This document shows, piece after piece, positions 47,502 to 57,305 of a stretch of 64,000 nucleotides of DNA. How positions within the stretch are numbered: the first letter of the stretch is position 1; every line of letters starts with the position of its first letter. The stretch is from Stutzerimonas frequens. Lineage in GTDB: Bacteria; Pseudomonadota; Gammaproteobacteria; Pseudomonadales; Pseudomonadaceae. The stretch lies in NCBI RefSeq assembly GCF_024448335.1, contig NZ_JAMOHM010000005.1, positions 186,001-250,000 on the forward strand, given 5' to 3'. The notes below the pieces were generated by a model. That model had not been told where the DNA came from. It worked only from the letters and a program-made list of their open reading frames with translations, and did no database searches. A program made the position numbers and the translations under genes.

Positions 47502-48005
47502 GTGCACACATCTTCCGCGTTCCACCACCCGCTGCGCCTGCTGCTGATCATTCTGCTTGCATCGGCTCTGGGCGCCTGCGCTGCCTTTTCGCCGCGCGAT
47601 CCGCTCAATGTCCAGGTCGCCGGTATTCAACCGCTGCAGGGCGAGGGACTGGAGGTGCGCTTCCTGGTCAAGCTGCGCCTGCAGAACCCCAACGAGGGCG
47701 CCATCGACTACAACGGCGTCGCCCTGGACCTGGAGATCAACGGCCGGCGGCTGGCCAGTGGTGTCAGCGACCAGCGCGGCACGGTGCCGCGCTTCGGCGA
47801 GAGCGTGCTCGAAGTGCCGGTGACGATCTCCGCCTTCTCCGCCGCGCGCCAAGCCCTGGGGCTGGCCGAGCACATCGGCCTCGACGAAGTGCCCTATGTC
47901 TTGCGCGGCAAACTCGCCGGCGGCCTGTTCGGTACCCAGCGCTTCGTTGAGAAGGGCACATTTGACCTGTCACCCGTGAAAGACTCGCCCTATCGACGCC
48001 CCTGA
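47502..48005 (+). CDS. LEA type 2 (WHy domain) lipoprotein
   Basis: This 167-aa protein has a lipoprotein signal with lipobox LGAC (Cys at residue 26) and a LEA_2/WHy-type beta domain (VQVAGIQPLQGEGLEVRFLVKLRLQNPNEGAIDYNGVALDLEINGR). Such domains are linked to desiccation or stress protection in plants and bacteria. The start is a GTG right after the slipin stop; the signal peptide supports it. Placement in the nfeD-slipin operon suggests an envelope-integrity role, which is inference. Confidence 0.88.
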   Translation: MHTSSAFHHPLRLLLIILLASALGACAAFSPRDPLNVQVAGIQPLQGEGLEVRFLVKLRLQNPNEGAIDYNGVALDLEINGRRLASGVSDQRGTVPRFGESVLEVPVTISAFSAARQALGLAEHIGLDEVPYVLRGKLAGGLFGTQRFVEKGTFDLSPVKDSPYRRP

Positions 48006-48112
48006 GCAGCTGCTCCACACGTATGGCTGCGCTTGCAAAAATGCACGTGAGGGGGCCGTGAAGCCGCCTCACCGGCATAATCGAGCACCGCAGCAGGTGG
48101 ATCACAACTTCC

Positions 48113-49021
48113 ATGCAGACGACCGCCACGCCATTTCCGCGCCATACCGCCGTGCTGATCCTCGCCGCACTGGCCAGCTCCTTTGCCGCCAATCATATTG
48201 CCGCACGCATCGCCTTCGACCATGACACTGGACTGCTACTGGCCGTGCTCTGCCGCGCCGGGGTGACGATGCTGGCGCTGGCCACACTGGTGTTATGGCG
48301 CCGCGAGTCGTTGCAGCTGAGCCCCGCCACCTGGCGCTGGCAAGTCCTACTAGGCCTGCTGATCGCAGTGCAGAGCATCTGTATCTATTCGGCTGTAGCA
48401 CGCATTCCGGTGGGGCTTGCACTGCTGGTGGTCAACCTCTCGCCGATCCTGCTGGCACTGCTGACCTGGCTGCTCGGCGGCCCCCGGCCGACCCGCCAGA
48501 CACTGGCGGTCATGGGCCTGATCCTGTTCGGCCTGGTGCTGGTGCTCGACGTGCCTGCACGTCTGGTCAGCAGCGAGGCGCCGGACGGCCAGTGGGTCGC
48601 CGGCATCCTGTTCAGCCTGACGGCTGCCGCGGTGTTCGCGGTGGCGCTGTGGGTGACCGAACACAAGCTGTCGAGCATGGCCGGTTCGGTGCGCAGCATG
48701 CTGACGCTGATCGTGGTGTTTCTCGCCTCGGCCCTGCTCGGCAGCAGCGGCCTGATTCCCGGCGGGCTCGGCCTGCCCAGCGCCACAGCCGGCTGGATCG
48801 CCCTCGCCTGCCTGGTGCTGCTCTATGGCGCGGCCTTCTCGACCTTGTTCATCTGCATGCCACGGCTGAACATTGCACGCAACGCTCCAGTGATGAACAT
48901 GGAACCGGTCGCCGGCATGCTGCTGGGCTGGCTGGTGCTTGGCCAGCTACTCGGACCCTTGCAAGTGCTCGGTAGCCTGATCGTCGTAGGGGGTATCGTT
49001 CTGCTGGCGTACCGCCGCTAG
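48113..49021 (+). CDS. EamA/DMT-family transporter
   Basis: This 302-aa inner-membrane protein has about ten helices in two EamA repeats, e.g. VLILAALASSFAANHIAAR at the start and FICMPRLNIARNAPVMNMEPVAGMLLGWLVLGQ in the second repeat. Members export amino acids, nucleosides or metabolites; the substrate is unknown. Its stop codon overlaps that of the convergent trehalase in a CTAG. Confidence 0.88.
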   Translation: MQTTATPFPRHTAVLILAALASSFAANHIAARIAFDHDTGLLLAVLCRAGVTMLALATLVLWRRESLQLSPATWRWQVLLGLLIAVQSICIYSAVARIPVGLALLVVNLSPILLALLTWLLGGPRPTRQTLAVMGLILFGLVLVLDVPARLVSSEAPDGQWVAGILFSLTAAAVFAVALWVTEHKLSSMAGSVRSMLTLIVVFLASALLGSSGLIPGGLGLPSATAGWIALACLVLLYGAAFSTLFICMPRLNIARNAPVMNMEPVAGMLLGWLVLGQLLGPLQVLGSLIVVGGIVLLAYRR

Positions 49022-50670
49022 GGCCGGCGCCCGCCGTTGCCGGAACCCAGCCGTTCGCGTCCGCTGCGGTCAATCTGCGAGCATTGCCCGGCACGACAGC
49101 GGTTGGCCTCGTGATTGGGATCTTCCTGCATCAGTTTGCGGGTGACGCCGTTGGTCCAGCCGAAGCCGTCCTGCAACGGGTATTCGCCGCCGCCGGCGTG
49201 CTCGGTACAGGGCCGCAGCACGTATTTTTCCACCAGCTTGTTCTCGCGCTCGAACAGGTGACTGACGATGGTCAGCCAGCGCTCCTCGATCTCGAGCGCC
49301 AGGGCGTTATGGCCATAGTGCTGCAGGCCACGAATGGCCATCCACTGCAGCGGTGCCCAGCCATTGGGGCGGTCCCACTGCTCGCCGCTGCCGCTGATCT
49401 CGGTAGTGGCCAGCCCGCCTGGCGCCAGCAGGCGCTCACGTACCGTCGCCGCCACCGCCGCGGCCTGCTCGACGCCGGCCATGCGCACGAACAATGGCGC
49501 GAGGGTCGCGGCGGTGAGGTTGTCGCGCGGCCGGCCACGCTGCCAGTCATAATCGAAATACGCACCGCAACGCGGGTTCCACAGGTATCGATCGATGGCC
49601 GCCCGGCGCGATTCGGCACGCTGGGCAAAGGTCTCGGCACAGCTGTGCTGGCCCTTGACCGCCGACAGCTCGGCGATCTGCCGCTCCAGCTTGTAGAGCA
49701 GCGCGTTGAGGTCGATCGGCAGGATGCCGGTGGTACGGATGGTCGCCAGCCGGTGGGCGTCGTCGAGCCAGCGCGAGCTGAAGTCCCAGCCCGACTCGGC
49801 GCCAGCGCGCAGATCGCGGTAGACCTCGTGCCGCGGCCGGCAGCTGGCCCGCGCAGTCTCGACATCCTCGCGATAGGACTCCTCGCGTGGCGTGTCGCGC
49901 TCGTCCCAGTAGCGGTTGAGCACCACCCCATCCGCCAGACAGACGCAGCGTCGATGCTGCTCGCCTGGGCGCAGCGAGTCGGCACCCTCCATCCAGAAGG
50001 CGTATTCCTTGCGCAGTTGCGGCAGGTAGTCGCTGGCGCGGTGGACGCCGGTTTCCTCGAACAGCTCGGTCATCAGGGCGAATACCGGCGGCTGCGAGCG
50101 CCCCAGGTAATAGGTGCGGTTGCCGTTGGGCACGTGGCCGTAGGTGTCGATGAGGTAGGCGAAGTTGTCTGCCATCGAGCGCAGCAGGTCGCAGTGTCCG
50201 CTTTCGTCCAGGCCGAGCATGGTGAAGTAGGAGTCCCAGTAGTACAGCTCGGTAAAGCGCCCGCCTGGTACCACGTAGTCGTACGGCAGCGGCAGCAGCG
50301 AGGAATGCGCCGGATGGTCCTGCGGCTGCCGGGTGAGCACCGGCCAGAGCCGGTCGATGTGTTCGGCCAGGCTGTCATCGGGGTTCGCGACGAATTCCCT
50401 GGCCGGCATCTCGTAAAGGCTGAAGTGCTCATGAACGAAGGCGCCGAGATCGAAGCCCGGCTCGTTGCAGCGGGCGCGGTAGGCCTCGAGGATGACTTCG
50501 GGATGGCGCCGCGGCGCGCAGTCGACGAAGGTCTTGCTATCGGCAAACACCCGCTGCATCTGCACGGCGACGAACAGCTCCTGATAGCGCTCGGCAGGCG
50601 TGAGCGTGTCGGCCCGCGAGATGGCGCTGGTGTCGTGGCTGAACGGCTGGCACGGCGGGATATCGGTCAT
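49018..50670 (-). CDS. treF: Trehalase (GH37), probably cytoplasmic
   Basis: This 550-aa enzyme hydrolyses trehalose to two glucose. Both family signatures are present: PGGRFTELYYWDSYF and QWDRPNGWAPLQWMA, plus SGWDFSSRWL with a catalytic acid. No signal peptide is seen (MTDIPPCQPFSHD), which points to the cytoplasmic TreF type. The C-terminus runs about 30 residues past GFGWTNGV in a polar, low-complexity tail. ATG 50670 overlaps the stop of the upstream SDR (ATGA), so the two are co-translated. Confidence 0.94.
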   Translation of the reverse strand: MTDIPPCQPFSHDTSAISRADTLTPAERYQELFVAVQMQRVFADSKTFVDCAPRRHPEVILEAYRARCNEPGFDLGAFVHEHFSLYEMPAREFVANPDDSLAEHIDRLWPVLTRQPQDHPAHSSLLPLPYDYVVPGGRFTELYYWDSYFTMLGLDESGHCDLLRSMADNFAYLIDTYGHVPNGNRTYYLGRSQPPVFALMTELFEETGVHRASDYLPQLRKEYAFWMEGADSLRPGEQHRRCVCLADGVVLNRYWDERDTPREESYREDVETARASCRPRHEVYRDLRAGAESGWDFSSRWLDDAHRLATIRTTGILPIDLNALLYKLERQIAELSAVKGQHSCAETFAQRAESRRAAIDRYLWNPRCGAYFDYDWQRGRPRDNLTAATLAPLFVRMAGVEQAAAVAATVRERLLAPGGLATTEISGSGEQWDRPNGWAPLQWMAIRGLQHYGHNALALEIEERWLTIVSHLFERENKLVEKYVLRPCTEHAGGGEYPLQDGFGWTNGVTRKLMQEDPNHEANRCRAGQCSQIDRSGRERLGSGNGGRRP

Positions 50671-51434
50671 TGCTCGCTGTAGTTCCATAGCAGGCCGCCA
50701 TCGACCACCAGTGTAGACCCGGTGATGTACTCGGCGTCGGGTGAGGCCAGAAAGGCAACGACGCCGGCGACGTCGTGCGGGCGGCCGAGACGGCCGGCAG
50801 GGATGTTCTGCAGCAGGTTGGCGAGCTTGTCCGGCTGATTCATCAGCTCGCGGTTGATCGGCGTTTCCACCGCGCCGGGCGCCACGTTGTTCACCGTGAT
50901 GCCCAGCGGCGCCAGCTCGATGGCGATGTTGCGCATGAGCATCTTCAGCCCGCCCTTGCTTGCACAGTAGGCGGTGAAGTTGGGGTGCGGCAATTCCTCG
51001 TGCACCGAACTGTTGTTGATGATCCGCCCACCACGGCCCTGCTCGCGCAGATAGCGGGCGAAGGCCTGGGCGAGGAAGAACGGCCCGCGCAGGTTGACGT
51101 CGAGTACCCGGTCGTAGTCGCCCTCTTCGGCGTCGAGAAATGCGGCGTGGGTCTGCACCCCGGCGTTGTTGACCAGGATGTCCAGCCTGCCCATCTGCGC
51201 GATGCTTTCGCGCACCAGCCGCTGGCATTGCCCGACCTGGCTGACGTCCGCGGCGATGAAGCAGACCTTCCTCCCAACGGCGCGTACCTGTTCGAGGCTG
51301 GCACGGGCCTCGTCATCCTCCTCGCGACCGTTGATGACCACGTCGGCCCCCTCCTCGGCCAGGCGCACGGCGATGCCGCGGCCGATGCCCTGAGTGCTGC
51401 CGGTGACCAGGGCGACCTGATTGTGCAAGCGCAT
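50667..51434 (-). CDS. Glucose-1-dehydrogenase-like SDR
   Basis: This 255-aa classical short-chain dehydrogenase has VTGSTQGIGRGIAVRL, NNAG, catalytic Ser in NNSSVHEEL and YCASKGGLKML. The sequence VHEELPHPNFTAYCASKGG is typical of glucose 1-dehydrogenases, which oxidise beta-D-glucose to gluconolactone with NAD(P)+. It is first in a two-gene operon with trehalase, so the pair could turn trehalose into glucose and then gluconate, consistent with Entner-Doudoroff use in pseudomonads. Confidence 0.88.
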   Translation of the reverse strand: MRLHNQVALVTGSTQGIGRGIAVRLAEEGADVVINGREEDDEARASLEQVRAVGRKVCFIAADVSQVGQCQRLVRESIAQMGRLDILVNNAGVQTHAAFLDAEEGDYDRVLDVNLRGPFFLAQAFARYLREQGRGGRIINNSSVHEELPHPNFTAYCASKGGLKMLMRNIAIELAPLGITVNNVAPGAVETPINRELMNQPDKLANLLQNIPAGRLGRPHDVAGVVAFLASPDAEYITGSTLVVDGGLLWNYSEQ

Positions 51435-51489
51435 TGCCGTCCTCCGCTCGCGCTGACCCGCGCGCTGCCGTCTCGATTAGCGATGCAGA

Positions 51490-51517
51490 TGAGACGAGGG
51501 CAAGCGCCCGAGTGTTC
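51490..51517 (-). promoter_or_regulatory. Candidate ECF/AlgU-type promoter for the SDR-trehalase operon
   Basis: Minus-strand GAACAC (51512-51517), a 17-bp spacer and TCTCA (51490-51494) partly match GAACTT-N16/17-TCTGA. The predicted start is about 48 nt before the SDR gene. Weak evidence. Confidence 0.3.
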
Positions 51518-51637
51518 CCCTTTGTTGATCGATCGGACAGTCCGTCGCGCGGGAACGCTCTGTTAGCTGACTAATCTTTCTCTCCCGCAGGCAAAGGCGC
51601 AGAATGGCCGGCTCTCCGCTGCCCGTAGAAGGAATTC

Positions 51638-52528
51638 ATGCAAACCGCCGATTTGCGCAAGGGTTATCTGCTGGGGCTGGCCACCTTCAGCATCTGGGGC
51701 ATGTTTCCGCTCTACTTCAAGGCGCTCGAGCAGTACGGCGCGCTGGAGATCGTCACCCAGCGGGTGATCTGGTCGGCCGTGTTCGGCTCGCTGGTACTAC
51801 TGGTCTGGCGCCATCCAGGCTGGTGGCGCGAGCTGCTGGCGCACCCGCGGCGCCTGGGCGTGCTGGGTATCTCCAGCGTGCTGATCGCGGCCAACTGGCT
51901 GATCTACGTCTGGGCGGTGAACCACGACCGCATGGTCGAGGCGAGCCTGGGCTACTACATCAATCCACTGGTCAATGTGCTGCTCGGCATGATCGTGCTG
52001 CGCGAGCGGCTGCGCCCGCTGCAGTGGCTGGCGGTGGCGATGGCCACCGTCGGCGTCAGCCTGCAGTTGCTGATGCTCGGCGAATTCCCGTGGATTTCCA
52101 TGGTGCTGGCGCTGAGCTTCGGCAGCTACGGCCTGCTGCGCAAGCTGGCACCGGTGGCCGCGCTACCCGGACTGGTGGTGGAAACCTGGATGTTGCTGCC
52201 GGTCGCGCTGGTCTGGCTGTTCTGGTTCAGCAGCGGCACGAGCACGGAACCCGCATTCTGGACCAGCACCGACGCGCTCTGGCTGATGGCGGCCGGCCCG
52301 GTGACGCTGATCCCGCTGCTCGGCTTCAACGCCGCCGCGCGCCACCTGCCGTATTCGACCCTGGGCTTCCTGCAGTACCTGACGCCGACGCTGCTGCTGA
52401 TCCTCGCCGTGCAGCTGTTCGGCGAGCCGTTCCCGGTCGACCGGCAACTGGCCTTCTTCTGCATCTGGGCCGGACTTGCGGTGTACAGCCTGGATACCTG
52501 GCGCATCATGCGCAAAAGCGCCGGCTGA
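51638..52528 (+). CDS. rarD: RarD-type EamA transporter
   Basis: This 296-aa membrane protein has ten predicted helices and the RarD N-terminus KGYLLGLATFSIWGMFPLYFK, with WAVNHDRMVEASLGYYINPLVNVLLG in the middle. RarD proteins are named for chloramphenicol sensitivity but their substrate is not settled. AAGGAATTC precedes ATG 51638. It converges on gcvR with 3 bp between stops. Confidence 0.9.
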   Translation: MQTADLRKGYLLGLATFSIWGMFPLYFKALEQYGALEIVTQRVIWSAVFGSLVLLVWRHPGWWRELLAHPRRLGVLGISSVLIAANWLIYVWAVNHDRMVEASLGYYINPLVNVLLGMIVLRERLRPLQWLAVAMATVGVSLQLLMLGEFPWISMVLALSFGSYGLLRKLAPVAALPGLVVETWMLLPVALVWLFWFSSGTSTEPAFWTSTDALWLMAAGPVTLIPLLGFNAAARHLPYSTLGFLQYLTPTLLLILAVQLFGEPFPVDRQLAFFCIWAGLAVYSLDTWRIMRKSAG

Positions 52529-52531
52529 GCA

Positions 52532-53056
52532 CTACACCTGCTCGGCAGGCTGCAGCTTGAGCTCGACCATCAGGTCGTCGGCAAGGGTTTCCAGGCGCTG
52601 CTGCAGCCGCTCCAGCGACAGCTCGCTGGGCACCGCCAGACGCACCTCGGCGCGGAAAAGCAGTTCGCTGCTCATCGGCGCCGGCAGCACCTCGGTATCC
52701 AGGCTTTCCAGATTGACGCCGTGCTCGGCGAGCAGGTGGGTGATGTCGCGGACGATGCCCGGCCGGTCGTTGCCGACCAGCTCCAGCTGAATCTCCTGCC
52801 AGCTTGTTGTCGGCTCCGCACCGCTGTGGGCCAGCAACACGCGAATGCCCTGGGTCTGCAGGCTTTCCAGCGCGGCAGTCAGCTCGGCATGGGCGTCTGC
52901 CGGCACGGCCACCCGCAGAATGCCGGCGAACTGCCCAGCCATGCGCGACATGCGGCTCTCCAGCCAGTTGCCGCCATGATCGGCAATGCACTTGGCCAGT
53001 CGTTCGACCAGACCGGGCTGATCTTTGGCAATGACGGTGAGAACGAGGTGATCCAT
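52532..53056 (-). CDS. gcvR: Glycine cleavage system transcriptional repressor GcvR (double ACT)
   Basis: This 174-aa protein has two ACT domains: MDHLVLTVIAKDQPGLVERLAKCIADHGGNWLESRM and QLELVGNDRPGIVRDITHLLAEHGVNLESL. In E. coli GcvR antagonises GcvA in glycine control; in pseudomonads the role is less clear and it may be a general ACT regulator. ATG 53056 has AGGAG about 6 bases upstream. It is divergent from glcB, which serves glyoxylate use, so a glycine/glyoxylate link is plausible. Confidence 0.88.
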   Translation of the reverse strand: MDHLVLTVIAKDQPGLVERLAKCIADHGGNWLESRMSRMAGQFAGILRVAVPADAHAELTAALESLQTQGIRVLLAHSGAEPTTSWQEIQLELVGNDRPGIVRDITHLLAEHGVNLESLDTEVLPAPMSSELLFRAEVRLAVPSELSLERLQQRLETLADDLMVELKLQPAEQV

Positions 53057-53283
53057 GGACTGCTCCTGTGGCGGGATTCGCGCGCCCGATGGCGACGGCC
53101 CAATAGGTATAGCAGGCCCCACTCGCGATGACAGCACCGCCTGTACCGGCATGCTCGCAAGGCCGACGCAACCTGCGCTTTCAGCGGACTGATTTTCCCC
53201 GACGCTTCATGTAGTATCCGGCGACCTCGGACTACAAAAGCGAAACCGTCCGGCGAAATTAGAAGAACCAAGTGAGGCGAGTA

Positions 53284-55464
53284 ATGACTGAGCGCGTTCA
53301 AGTCGGTGGCCTGCAGGTCGCCAAAGTCCTGTATGACTTCGTGAACAACGAGGCGATTCCCGGTACCGGCGTCGATGCCGCCGCCTTCTGGGCTGGCGCC
53401 GACAGCGTCATCCACGACCTGGCGCCGAAGAACCGCGCCCTGTTGGCCAAGCGCGACGAGCTGCAGGCCAAGATCGACGCCTGGCACCAGGCTCGCGCCG
53501 GTCAGGCCCATGACGCCGTGGCGTACAAGGCCTTCCTGCAGGAAATCGGCTACCTGTTGCCGGAAGCCGAAGACTTCCAGGCCACTACCGAGAACGTCGA
53601 CGAAGAAATCGCCCGCATGGCCGGCCCGCAGCTGGTGGTGCCGATCATGAATGCGCGCTTCGCCCTGAACGCGGCCAACGCTCGCTGGGGCTCGCTGTAC
53701 GACGCGCTGTATGGCACCGACGCCATCTCCGAAGAAGACGGCGCTACCAAGGGCCCGGGCTACAACGAGATCCGCGGCAACAAGGTCATCGCCTACGCGC
53801 GCAACTTCCTCAATGAAGCCGCTCCGCTGGAAACCGGCTCGCACGTCGACTCCACCGGCTACCGCATCGAAGGCGGCAAGCTGGTCGTCTCGCTGAAGGA
53901 CGGCAGCACCACCGGCCTGAAGAACCCGGCTCAGCTGCAGGGCTTCCAGGGCGAAGCCAGCGCACCGATCGCCGTGCTGCTGAAGAACAACGGCATTCAC
54001 TTCGAGATCCAGATCGACCCGGCCAGCCCGATCGGCCAGACCGACGCCGCCGGCGTGAAGGACATCCTGATGGAAGCGGCGCTGACCACCATCATGGACT
54101 GCGAAGACTCCATCGCCGCCGTCGACGCCGACGACAAGACCATCGTCTACCGCAACTGGCTCGGCCTGATGAAGGGCGACCTGGTCGAGGAGCTGGAAAA
54201 GGGCGGCAAGCGCATCACCCGCGCGATGAACCCGGACCGCGTCTACACCAAGGCCGACGGCAACGGCGAGCTGACCCTGCATGGCCGCTCGCTGCTGTTC
54301 ATCCGTAACGTCGGTCACCTGATGACCAACGACGCCATCCTCGACAAGGAAGGCAACGAAGTGCCGGAAGGCATCATGGACGGCCTGTTCACCAGCCTGA
54401 TCGCGGTGCACAACCTCAAAGGCAACACCAGCCGCAAGAACACCCGCACCGGCTCGATGTACATCGTCAAGCCGAAGATGCACGGCCCGGAAGAAGTGGC
54501 CTTCGCCACCGAACTGTTCGGCCGCGTCGAGGACGTCCTCGGCCTGCCGCGCAACACTCTCAAGGTCGGCATCATGGACGAGGAGCGTCGTACCACGATC
54601 AACCTCAAGGCCTGCATCAAGGAAGCGCGCGAGCGCGTGGTGTTCATCAACACCGGCTTCCTCGACCGCACCGGTGACGAGATCCACACCTCCATGGAAG
54701 CCGGCCCGATGGTGCGCAAGGCGGCCATGAAAGCCGAGAAGTGGATCAGTGCCTACGAGAACAACAACGTCGACGTCGGTCTGGCCTGCGGCCTGCAGGG
54801 CAAGGCGCAGATCGGCAAGGGCATGTGGGCCATGCCTGACCTGATGGCCGCGATGCTCGAGCAGAAGGTCGGCCACCCCATGGCCGGCGCCAACACCGCC
54901 TGGGTACCGTCGCCGACCGCTGCCACCCTGCACGCCATGCACTACCACAAGATCGACGTGCAGGCGCGTCAGGTCGAACTGGCCAAGCGCGAGAAGGCGT
55001 CCATCGACGACATCCTCACCATCCCGCTGGCGAAAGACACCAACTGGAGCGAGGAAGAAAAGCGCAACGAGCTGGACAACAACTCGCAGGGCATCCTCGG
55101 CTACATGGTCCGCTGGGTCGAACAGGGCGTTGGTTGCTCCAAGGTGCCGGACATCAACGACATCGCGCTGATGGAAGACCGCGCCACCCTGCGTATCTCC
55201 AGCCAGCACGTGGCCAACTGGATGCGCCATGGCGTGGTGACCAAGGATCAGGTGATCGAGAGCCTCAAGCGCATGGCCCCGGTAGTCGACCGTCAGAACC
55301 AGGGTGACCCGCTGTACCGCCCGATGGCGCCTGACTTCGACAACAGCGTGGCCTTCCAGGCCGCGCTGGAGCTGGTCCTCGAAGGCACCAAGCAGCCCAA
55401 CGGCTACACCGAGCCGGTGCTGCACCGCCGCCGCCGCGAGTTCAAGGCCAAGAACGGCCTGTAA
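53284..55464 (+). CDS. glcB: Malate synthase G
   Basis: GlcB condenses glyoxylate with acetyl-CoA to malate. The 726-aa length is that of the G isoform. Recognisable segments are [40 protein letters not shown] and [30 protein letters not shown] 53284 has GAGG about 6 bases upstream; the earlier in-frame start at 53272 is rejected. A strong terminator follows. With actP at the window end it supports growth on acetate and C2 compounds. Confidence 0.97.
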   Translation: MTERVQVGGLQVAKVLYDFVNNEAIPGTGVDAAAFWAGADSVIHDLAPKNRALLAKRDELQAKIDAWHQARAGQAHDAVAYKAFLQEIGYLLPEAEDFQATTENVDEEIARMAGPQLVVPIMNARFALNAANARWGSLYDALYGTDAISEEDGATKGPGYNEIRGNKVIAYARNFLNEAAPLETGSHVDSTGYRIEGGKLVVSLKDGSTTGLKNPAQLQGFQGEASAPIAVLLKNNGIHFEIQIDPASPIGQTDAAGVKDILMEAALTTIMDCEDSIAAVDADDKTIVYRNWLGLMKGDLVEELEKGGKRITRAMNPDRVYTKADGNGELTLHGRSLLFIRNVGHLMTNDAILDKEGNEVPEGIMDGLFTSLIAVHNLKGNTSRKNTRTGSMYIVKPKMHGPEEVAFATELFGRVEDVLGLPRNTLKVGIMDEERRTTINLKACIKEARERVVFINTGFLDRTGDEIHTSMEAGPMVRKAAMKAEKWISAYENNNVDVGLACGLQGKAQIGKGMWAMPDLMAAMLEQKVGHPMAGANTAWVPSPTAATLHAMHYHKIDVQARQVELAKREKASIDDILTIPLAKDTNWSEEEKRNELDNNSQGILGYMVRWVEQGVGCSKVPDINDIALMEDRATLRISSQHVANWMRHGVVTKDQVIESLKRMAPVVDRQNQGDPLYRPMAPDFDNSVAFQAALELVLEGTKQPNGYTEPVLHRRRREFKAKNGL

Positions 55465-55485
55465 CGCTCAGCCTGGCTGCAAACG

Positions 55486-55511
55486 AACCGCCCTACGGGG
55501 CGGTTTTTTTA
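55486..55511 (+). terminator. Terminator after glcB
   Basis: ACCGCCC and GGGGCGGT flank a short loop (TAC) and are followed by seven T residues. Confidence 0.95.
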
Positions 55512-55580
55512 TCTTCCGAATCCGCTCAACGGCGCTCAAGTTCGGCATGCGACAACCGATACCGTGACCAAGCTAACAAA

Positions 55581-55604
55581 TCAAGTCACACTGGTTTCCG
55601 ATAG
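55581..55604 (+). promoter_or_regulatory. Candidate FliA (sigma-28) promoter for the chemoreceptor operon
   Basis: TCAAGT, then 10 bp, then TCCGATAG resemble the motility-sigma elements TAAAGT and GCCGATAA. Spacing is shorter than the enteric 13 bp, so this is tentative. The start would fall near 55612, about 53 nt before the gene. Confidence 0.4.
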
Positions 55605-55664
55605 ATGGCATGTCGCCACCATGTGTCATCTCGTAGTATTCGCCGCCCGCCGTGGAGTCGCTGC

Positions 55665-57287
55665 ATGTTCAAGAATCTTTCGTTGACCGCCAAGCTTTCG
55701 TTGGTGCCTGCCGTCGCACTGCTCGGGCTGATCCTCTATGTCGGCTATACCTCGCTGCAGCTGTCGGCGACCGATTCTCGGCTGCAAATGCTTGAAAGCC
55801 AGAGTTACCCGACACTGGAAAAGGCCGATGCGGTGATCTTTCAGTTTTCACGCATTCCAGGGCTGCTGAACAACGCTGTTGCGGCGGGCGAAGCGGGCAT
55901 TCTCGGCGAAGCGCGTGAAGTCCTGAGCGAGATAGATGCACAACAGCAGGCGCTGGCGACGCTTCTCAGCGGCCAACCTCAACGCCGACAGGCGCTCGAT
56001 AGCTGGCGCAATGCGGTGAAGGGCTACGCCGACAATGCCCTCGGCGCGTCTGCAAAGCTGATCGATGGCAGCGCCTCGTTTGATGACCTGCGACCGAGCC
56101 TGGATCGCATGGCCAGTGATCTGGCTCAGGCGCAGAAACTGGCCAGCGACTTCCGTGCCGGTGCCTACGCCGACTTCCAGCAAACCCTCGCGGAAACCCG
56201 CGAAGCCAACGAAAACACCACGCGCCTGGGCATCATCCTCAGCCTGGTGCTCGTCGTCGTGGTAGGCCTCGGTGCCTGGCTTGTCATCCGTAGCGTAATG
56301 GTCAACGTGCGTGGCGTGATCGCGTCGCTGCAATCTATCGCCCGCGGCGACGGCGATCTGACGCAGCGCGTGAACGTCAAATCGAATGACGAGATTGGCG
56401 CAATGATCGAGCTGTTCAATGGTTTTCTCGACAAGCTGCAGGGCACCATTCGCCAGATTATCGAGGCCGCCAGCCCGCTCGGCCAGGTATCGAAGGAGCT
56501 CTACAACCTGACCCAAGGTTCAGAAGAGAACGCCAAGTCGCAACAGCACCACACTGACTCCATTACCCGCGACATCCTCACCATGACCGGTAGCATTCAA
56601 GAGGTGGCGCAGCGCTCGCAGCAGGCCTCCGACGAAGCCAACTCCGCCGCCCGCCAGGCCGCCACCGCGCGTGAGCACGTCGGCAGCCTGTCCAGCGGCA
56701 TCAGCGATCTGGGCAACAGTGTGATGAGCGCTGTGCAGGCCATGGAGCAGCTGGAAGAGGAAACCCAGGAAGTGGGTTCAGTGCTGACGGTGATCCGCAG
56801 CATTGCCGAGCAGACCAATCTGCTGGCGCTCAACGCCGCCATCGAGGCCGCCCGCGCCGGTGAGCAAGGCCGCGGTTTCGCCGTGGTCGCCGATGAGGTG
56901 CGTAACCTCGCCCAGAAGACCGCCGCCTCCACCGCCGAGATCCAGCAGATCATCCAGCGCCTGCAGAACAGCGCCAACACCGTACTCAACGTAATGACCA
57001 GCAACGGCGAGAAATCCCGCGCCAGTATCGAGCGCTCGGTAGAAGCCACCCAATTGCTCGAAACCATTGCCCAGACCGTCAACCAGATCGACGAACTCAA
57101 CGCCGGCATCGCCCAGTTCACTCAGGAGCAGATCGGCCTGTCGAGTTCCATCCAACAAGAAACCCAAGTGTTGCAGCAGGACGCACAAGCAACCGCAAAC
57201 GGCGCCGAAGCCACCGCCCGCCTTGGCGAACAACTGGTGAGTACCGGAGACCACCTGCGCGCGGCTACGGGCCAATTCCGTGTTTAA
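55665..57287 (+). CDS. Methyl-accepting chemotaxis protein
   Basis: This 540-aa chemoreceptor has TM1 (about 10-32), a periplasmic helical domain of about 155 residues with 4-helix-bundle character (about 33-188), TM2 ([23 protein letters not shown]), HAMP (about 212-265) and the cytoplasmic signalling domain with the hairpin tip [37 protein letters not shown]. No CheR-docking pentapeptide is seen at the C-terminus. ATG 55665 has GGAG about 8 bases upstream. It lies 18 bp before a porin gene and then a PstS-like protein, suggesting it senses a solute handled by them. Confidence 0.94.
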   Translation: MFKNLSLTAKLSLVPAVALLGLILYVGYTSLQLSATDSRLQMLESQSYPTLEKADAVIFQFSRIPGLLNNAVAAGEAGILGEAREVLSEIDAQQQALATLLSGQPQRRQALDSWRNAVKGYADNALGASAKLIDGSASFDDLRPSLDRMASDLAQAQKLASDFRAGAYADFQQTLAETREANENTTRLGIILSLVLVVVVGLGAWLVIRSVMVNVRGVIASLQSIARGDGDLTQRVNVKSNDEIGAMIELFNGFLDKLQGTIRQIIEAASPLGQVSKELYNLTQGSEENAKSQQHHTDSITRDILTMTGSIQEVAQRSQQASDEANSAARQAATAREHVGSLSSGISDLGNSVMSAVQAMEQLEEETQEVGSVLTVIRSIAEQTNLLALNAAIEAARAGEQGRGFAVVADEVRNLAQKTAASTAEIQQIIQRLQNSANTVLNVMTSNGEKSRASIERSVEATQLLETIAQTVNQIDELNAGIAQFTQEQIGLSSSIQQETQVLQQDAQATANGAEATARLGEQLVSTGDHLRAATGQFRV

Positions 57288-57305
57288 CGATTCCTGGAGC
57301 ATCAA

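Noticed and set aside
52879-55425. 848-aa open frame antisense to glcB and gcvR
   Set aside because: It lies opposite malate synthase, has biased composition (Val, Asp, His, Gly rich) typical of mirror frames in GC-rich DNA, and has no family motif.
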